In this document: positions 61,925-64,000 of the stretch, in pieces | How positions within the stretch are numbered: position 1 is the first letter of the stretch | How the letters are laid out: every line of letters starts with the position of its first letter | Notes under the pieces: model-generated | Databases searched by the model: none | The model's input: only the letters and a program-made list of their open reading frames with translations | Told to the model about the DNA's origin: nothing | Translations under genes and position numbers: made by a program | DNA from: Vogesella sp. XCS3 | GTDB lineage: Bacteria > Pseudomonadota > Gammaproteobacteria > Burkholderiales > Chromobacteriaceae | NCBI RefSeq assembly: GCF_020616155.1 | Contig: NZ_CP085530.1 | Location: 3,616,501-3,680,500, forward strand | DNA length: 64,000 bases | Direction of reading: 5' to 3'

Positions 61925-62713
61925 ATGACTCTTATCCCTATCCATGCTGACAGCGAGCCTGCTGTGCCACCCTGCGGTGATTGCCGCAACGGGGAGGCGC
62001 TGGATTTCGCTTTCAGCTATGCATTCCAGCCCATTATCGACCTGCGTGCGGGCAGCATTTTTGCGCATGAGGCGCTGGTGCGTGGCCCGGCGGGCGAGGG
62101 GGCGCTGAGTGTGCTGGCCCAGGTAAACGATGAAAACCGCTACCGTTTCGACCAGGCTTGCCGTGTGAAAGCCATCGAGGTGGCGGCGCGGCTGGGCATG
62201 CGCAGCAAGCTTTCCATCAACTTTTTGCCCAATGCCATTTACCGCCCCGAGGTGTGCATCCGCACCACGCTGCAGGCGGCGCGCCAGTTTGGCTTTCCTG
62301 TAGAGCAGATCATTTTCGAGACGGTAGAGAGCGAGCGTATCGACGACGGCAGCTGGCTGGCCACGGTGTTTAGCGCCTATCAGCGTATCGGTTTCATGAC
62401 GGCGATTGACGATTTTGGCGCCGGTTACGCCGGGCTTAACCTGCTGGCGGCGTTTCAGCCCGACATCGTCAAGCTGGATATGGCGCTGGTGCGGGGTATC
62501 GAGCAGAAAAAGGCGGCCCGCGTCATAGTGGCCAGCGTGGCGCGCATGTGCGACCAGCTGGGTATCCGCGTGATTGCCGAAGGGGTGGAAACACGCGAAG
62601 AGCTAACCTGCCTGCAAGACATCGGTGTGCATCTGGTGCAGGGCTATTTGTTTGGCAAGCCGCAGTTCGAGCAGTGCGTGGCGGATATTAGCCAGATCTG
62701 GCCGCCGGCCTAG
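61925..62713 (+). CDS. EAL-domain cyclic-di-GMP phosphodiesterase
   Basis: A 262-residue single-domain EAL protein. All key residues appear present: EAL at 49-51, SINFLPNAI, FETVES, AIDDFGAGYAG, KLDM and AEGVET. It should hydrolyse cyclic-di-GMP. It lacks a sensor or membrane segment; an N-terminal cysteine pair (CGDC) may bind a metal or redox ligand. It stands alone 89 bases before modA. Confidence 0.92.
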   Translation: MTLIPIHADSEPAVPPCGDCRNGEALDFAFSYAFQPIIDLRAGSIFAHEALVRGPAGEGALSVLAQVNDENRYRFDQACRVKAIEVAARLGMRSKLSINFLPNAIYRPEVCIRTTLQAARQFGFPVEQIIFETVESERIDDGSWLATVFSAYQRIGFMTAIDDFGAGYAGLNLLAAFQPDIVKLDMALVRGIEQKKAARVIVASVARMCDQLGIRVIAEGVETREELTCLQDIGVHLVQGYLFGKPQFEQCVADISQIWPPA

Positions 62714-62748
62714 TACTAGTTGGCCGCATTTTGGCGTATTGCGCCCAT

Positions 62749-62772
62749 CGCTATATACGTGCTTATATAGCG
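62749..62772. promoter_or_regulatory. ModE-type operator upstream of modA
   Basis: CGCTATATA and TATATAGCG flank a six-base centre, a perfect inverted repeat with the CG-TATAT form of ModE boxes, 31 bases before modA. Confidence 0.75.
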
Positions 62773-62802
62773 CCTCGATTTCCCGACGCGGAGCAAGGCA
62801 AG

Positions 62803-63555
62803 ATGACGCGCATTCATACCCTGGTAGCCAGCATGGGCCTGAGCCTGGCCTGCAGCATGGCGCTGGCCGGCGAGATAACCGTATCGGCAGCCTCCAGCCT
62901 GACTAATGCTTTCAAAGACGTGGCGCAGAGTTTCGAGGCGCAGTACCCCGGTAGCAAGGTACAGCTGAATTTTGCCGCCTCTGGCGCGCTGCTGCAGCAG
63001 CTGGCCAAAGGCGCGCCGGTGGATGTGCTGGCCTCGGCCGACCAGGAAACCCTGGACCAGGCCGCCAAACAGGGGCTGATCCAGCCAGCCAGCCGCCGCG
63101 ACTTTGTGCGCAATACCCTGGTGCTGGTGGTACCGGCGGGCAGCAAGCTGGCTCCCAAAAGCCTGGCCGAGCTGGCCCAGCCGGCTTACGGCAAGGTGGC
63201 GATAGGCAACCCGGCCAGCGTGCCGGTAGGGCGCTATACGCAGGACGCGCTGGAGGCGGCCAGGCTGTGGCCGGCGGTGAGTGCCAAGGCGGTGAACACC
63301 CTGAATGTGCGCCAGTCGCTGGACTACGTGGCGCGTGGCGAGGTGGACGCCGGTTTTGTGTACGCCACCGATGCCCGGCAGATGGCCGACAAGGTAAAAG
63401 TAGCGTTTACCGTGCCGCTGGATAGCGCTATCCGCTACCCCATTGCGGCTACCACCGCTGCGGCCAACCCGCGCGAGGCCAAAAGCTTTATCGATTACGT
63501 GTTATCCCCCGCGGGGCAGGCCATTCTGGCGCGCTACGGCTTTCAGAAGCCCTGA
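62803..63555 (+). CDS. modA: Molybdate-binding periplasmic protein
   Basis: A 250-residue exported molybdate receptor. A signal peptide ending near ALAGE is followed by ITVSAASSLTNAFKDVAQSFE, LNFAASGALLQQL and GNPASVPVGRYTQDAL, the ModA ligand-loop blocks. AAGG precedes the ATG. It leads modAB, with a ModE-type box ahead. Confidence 0.95.
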   Translation: MTRIHTLVASMGLSLACSMALAGEITVSAASSLTNAFKDVAQSFEAQYPGSKVQLNFAASGALLQQLAKGAPVDVLASADQETLDQAAKQGLIQPASRRDFVRNTLVLVVPAGSKLAPKSLAELAQPAYGKVAIGNPASVPVGRYTQDALEAARLWPAVSAKAVNTLNVRQSLDYVARGEVDAGFVYATDARQMADKVKVAFTVPLDSAIRYPIAATTAAANPREAKSFIDYVLSPAGQAILARYGFQKP

Positions 63556-63558
63556 GTG

Positions 63559-64000
63559 ATGGCAGGCATGGATGCGGTCTGGGTGGCGCTGGCGCTATCG
63601 CTGAAGGTAGCGGGCCTGGCCACCGTGCTGGCGGCGCTCGCGGGCGTGGCTACCGGTTTTGTGCTGGCGCGCGGGCGTTTTCCTGGGCGCGATGTGCTGG
63701 ACACGCTGCTGACCCTGCCCATGGTGCTGCCGCCTACCGTGCTGGGCTATTACCTGCTGGTGTTGCTGGGCAGGCAAGGCGCGTTGGGTGGCTGGCTGCA
63801 GGCGCAGTGGGGCATTAACCTGATTTTCAGCTGGCAGGGCGCGGTTATCGCGGCCGCGGTGGTGGCGTTTCCGCTGGTATTCAAGCCAGCGCGGGCTGCC
63901 TTCGAGGCGGTAGACGGCCAGCTGGAGCAGGCGGCGCAGGTGCTGGGTATCAGCCGCCTGGCGGTGTTTTTCCGCATTACCCTGCCGCTGGCCTGGCGCG
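63559..64000 (+). CDS. modB: Molybdate ABC transporter permease (3' end cut by window)
   Basis: The first 147 residues of the ModB permease, starting three bases after modA stop; a second ATG three codons later is also possible. Hydrophobic segments and DTLLTLPMVLPPTVLGYYLLVLLG are typical of molybdate and sulfate permeases. EQAAQVLGISRLAVFFRITLPLA is the start of the EAA loop that docks the ATPase. The rest lies beyond the window. Confidence 0.95.
   Translation, partial: MAGMDAVWVALALSLKVAGLATVLAALAGVATGFVLARGRFPGRDVLDTLLTLPMVLPPTVLGYYLLVLLGRQGALGGWLQAQWGINLIFSWQGAVIAAAVVAFPLVFKPARAAFEAVDGQLEQAAQVLGISRLAVFFRITLPLAWR

Overview
The window reads as chromosomal DNA of a GC-rich betaproteobacterium, most likely order Neisseriales, family Chromobacteriaceae (Vogesella/Chromobacterium/Aquitalea-like). 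This is inferred from the encoded protein families and gene order; no rRNA or marker gene was available to settle the genus. Both ends cut genes: fbp lacks its 5' end and modB lacks its 3' end. I saw no tRNA, rRNA, CRISPR array, intact insertion sequence or prophage.

Layout. 0-3.3 kb: fbp, class I fumarase, a DUF411 metal-binding protein with a tiny coupled ORF. 3.3-9.2 kb: two two-component systems; the second has a CpxP/Spy-like periplasmic protein and shares a probable operator with a neighbouring EF-hand protein. 9.4-13.7 kb: small metabolic and accessory genes (isochorismatase-like, DUF1272, EamA exporter, GNAT, DUF1737, an AT-richer GIY-YIG ORF, a GlxA-type regulator). 13.7-18.4 kb: a divergent NarL regulator and 7TM histidine kinase, an AAR-like Rossmann protein and rlmF. 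18.6-26 kb: a solute-binding protein with a GGDEF-EAL protein, a DEAD-box helicase, a hydrolase, a 2OG-Fe(II) oxygenase and a REC-GGDEF protein. 26-33 kb: one 2321-residue Ser/Thr kinase-ATPase-histidine kinase-REC-REC-HPt protein, translationally coupled to the REC-GGDEF gene. 33-45.8 kb: housekeeping (glyQ, glyS, gmhB, plsC, gloA, an Na+/H+ antiporter, mpl, serB) plus a PilZ-like and diguanylate cyclase pair. 45.9-48.3 kb: a bufferin (MNIO-type RiPP) copper operon. 48.5-50.8 kb: queCDE with a three-module QueD. 50.9-57 kb: a lipid kinase and the glycerol regulon glpR / glpKFD. 57.4-60.7 kb: a NemR-type electrophile/nitro-compound operon. 60.9-64 kb: GNAT, an EAL protein and modAB.

The strongest genome-scale signal is a 10-base repeat, GGTTGGCCGC (usual context A-before, A-after). 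I count 37 exact copies by eye, in both orientations, in genes and between them, about one per 1.7 kb, where chance predicts well under one. Its density, length, orientation-independence and occasional palindromic pairing at gene ends resemble the DNA uptake sequences of Neisseriaceae and Pasteurellaceae, but the word differs from the published ones I know. I regard it as a candidate undescribed DNA uptake sequence for this lineage.

A second theme is cyclic-di-GMP signalling: two GGDEF proteins, one GGDEF-EAL protein, one EAL protein and a PilZ-like protein. Regulatory palindromes can be paired with their likely regulators for modA (ModE-type), the nem operon (NemR-type), the glp genes (GlpR-type) and the EF-hand/CpxP-like genes.
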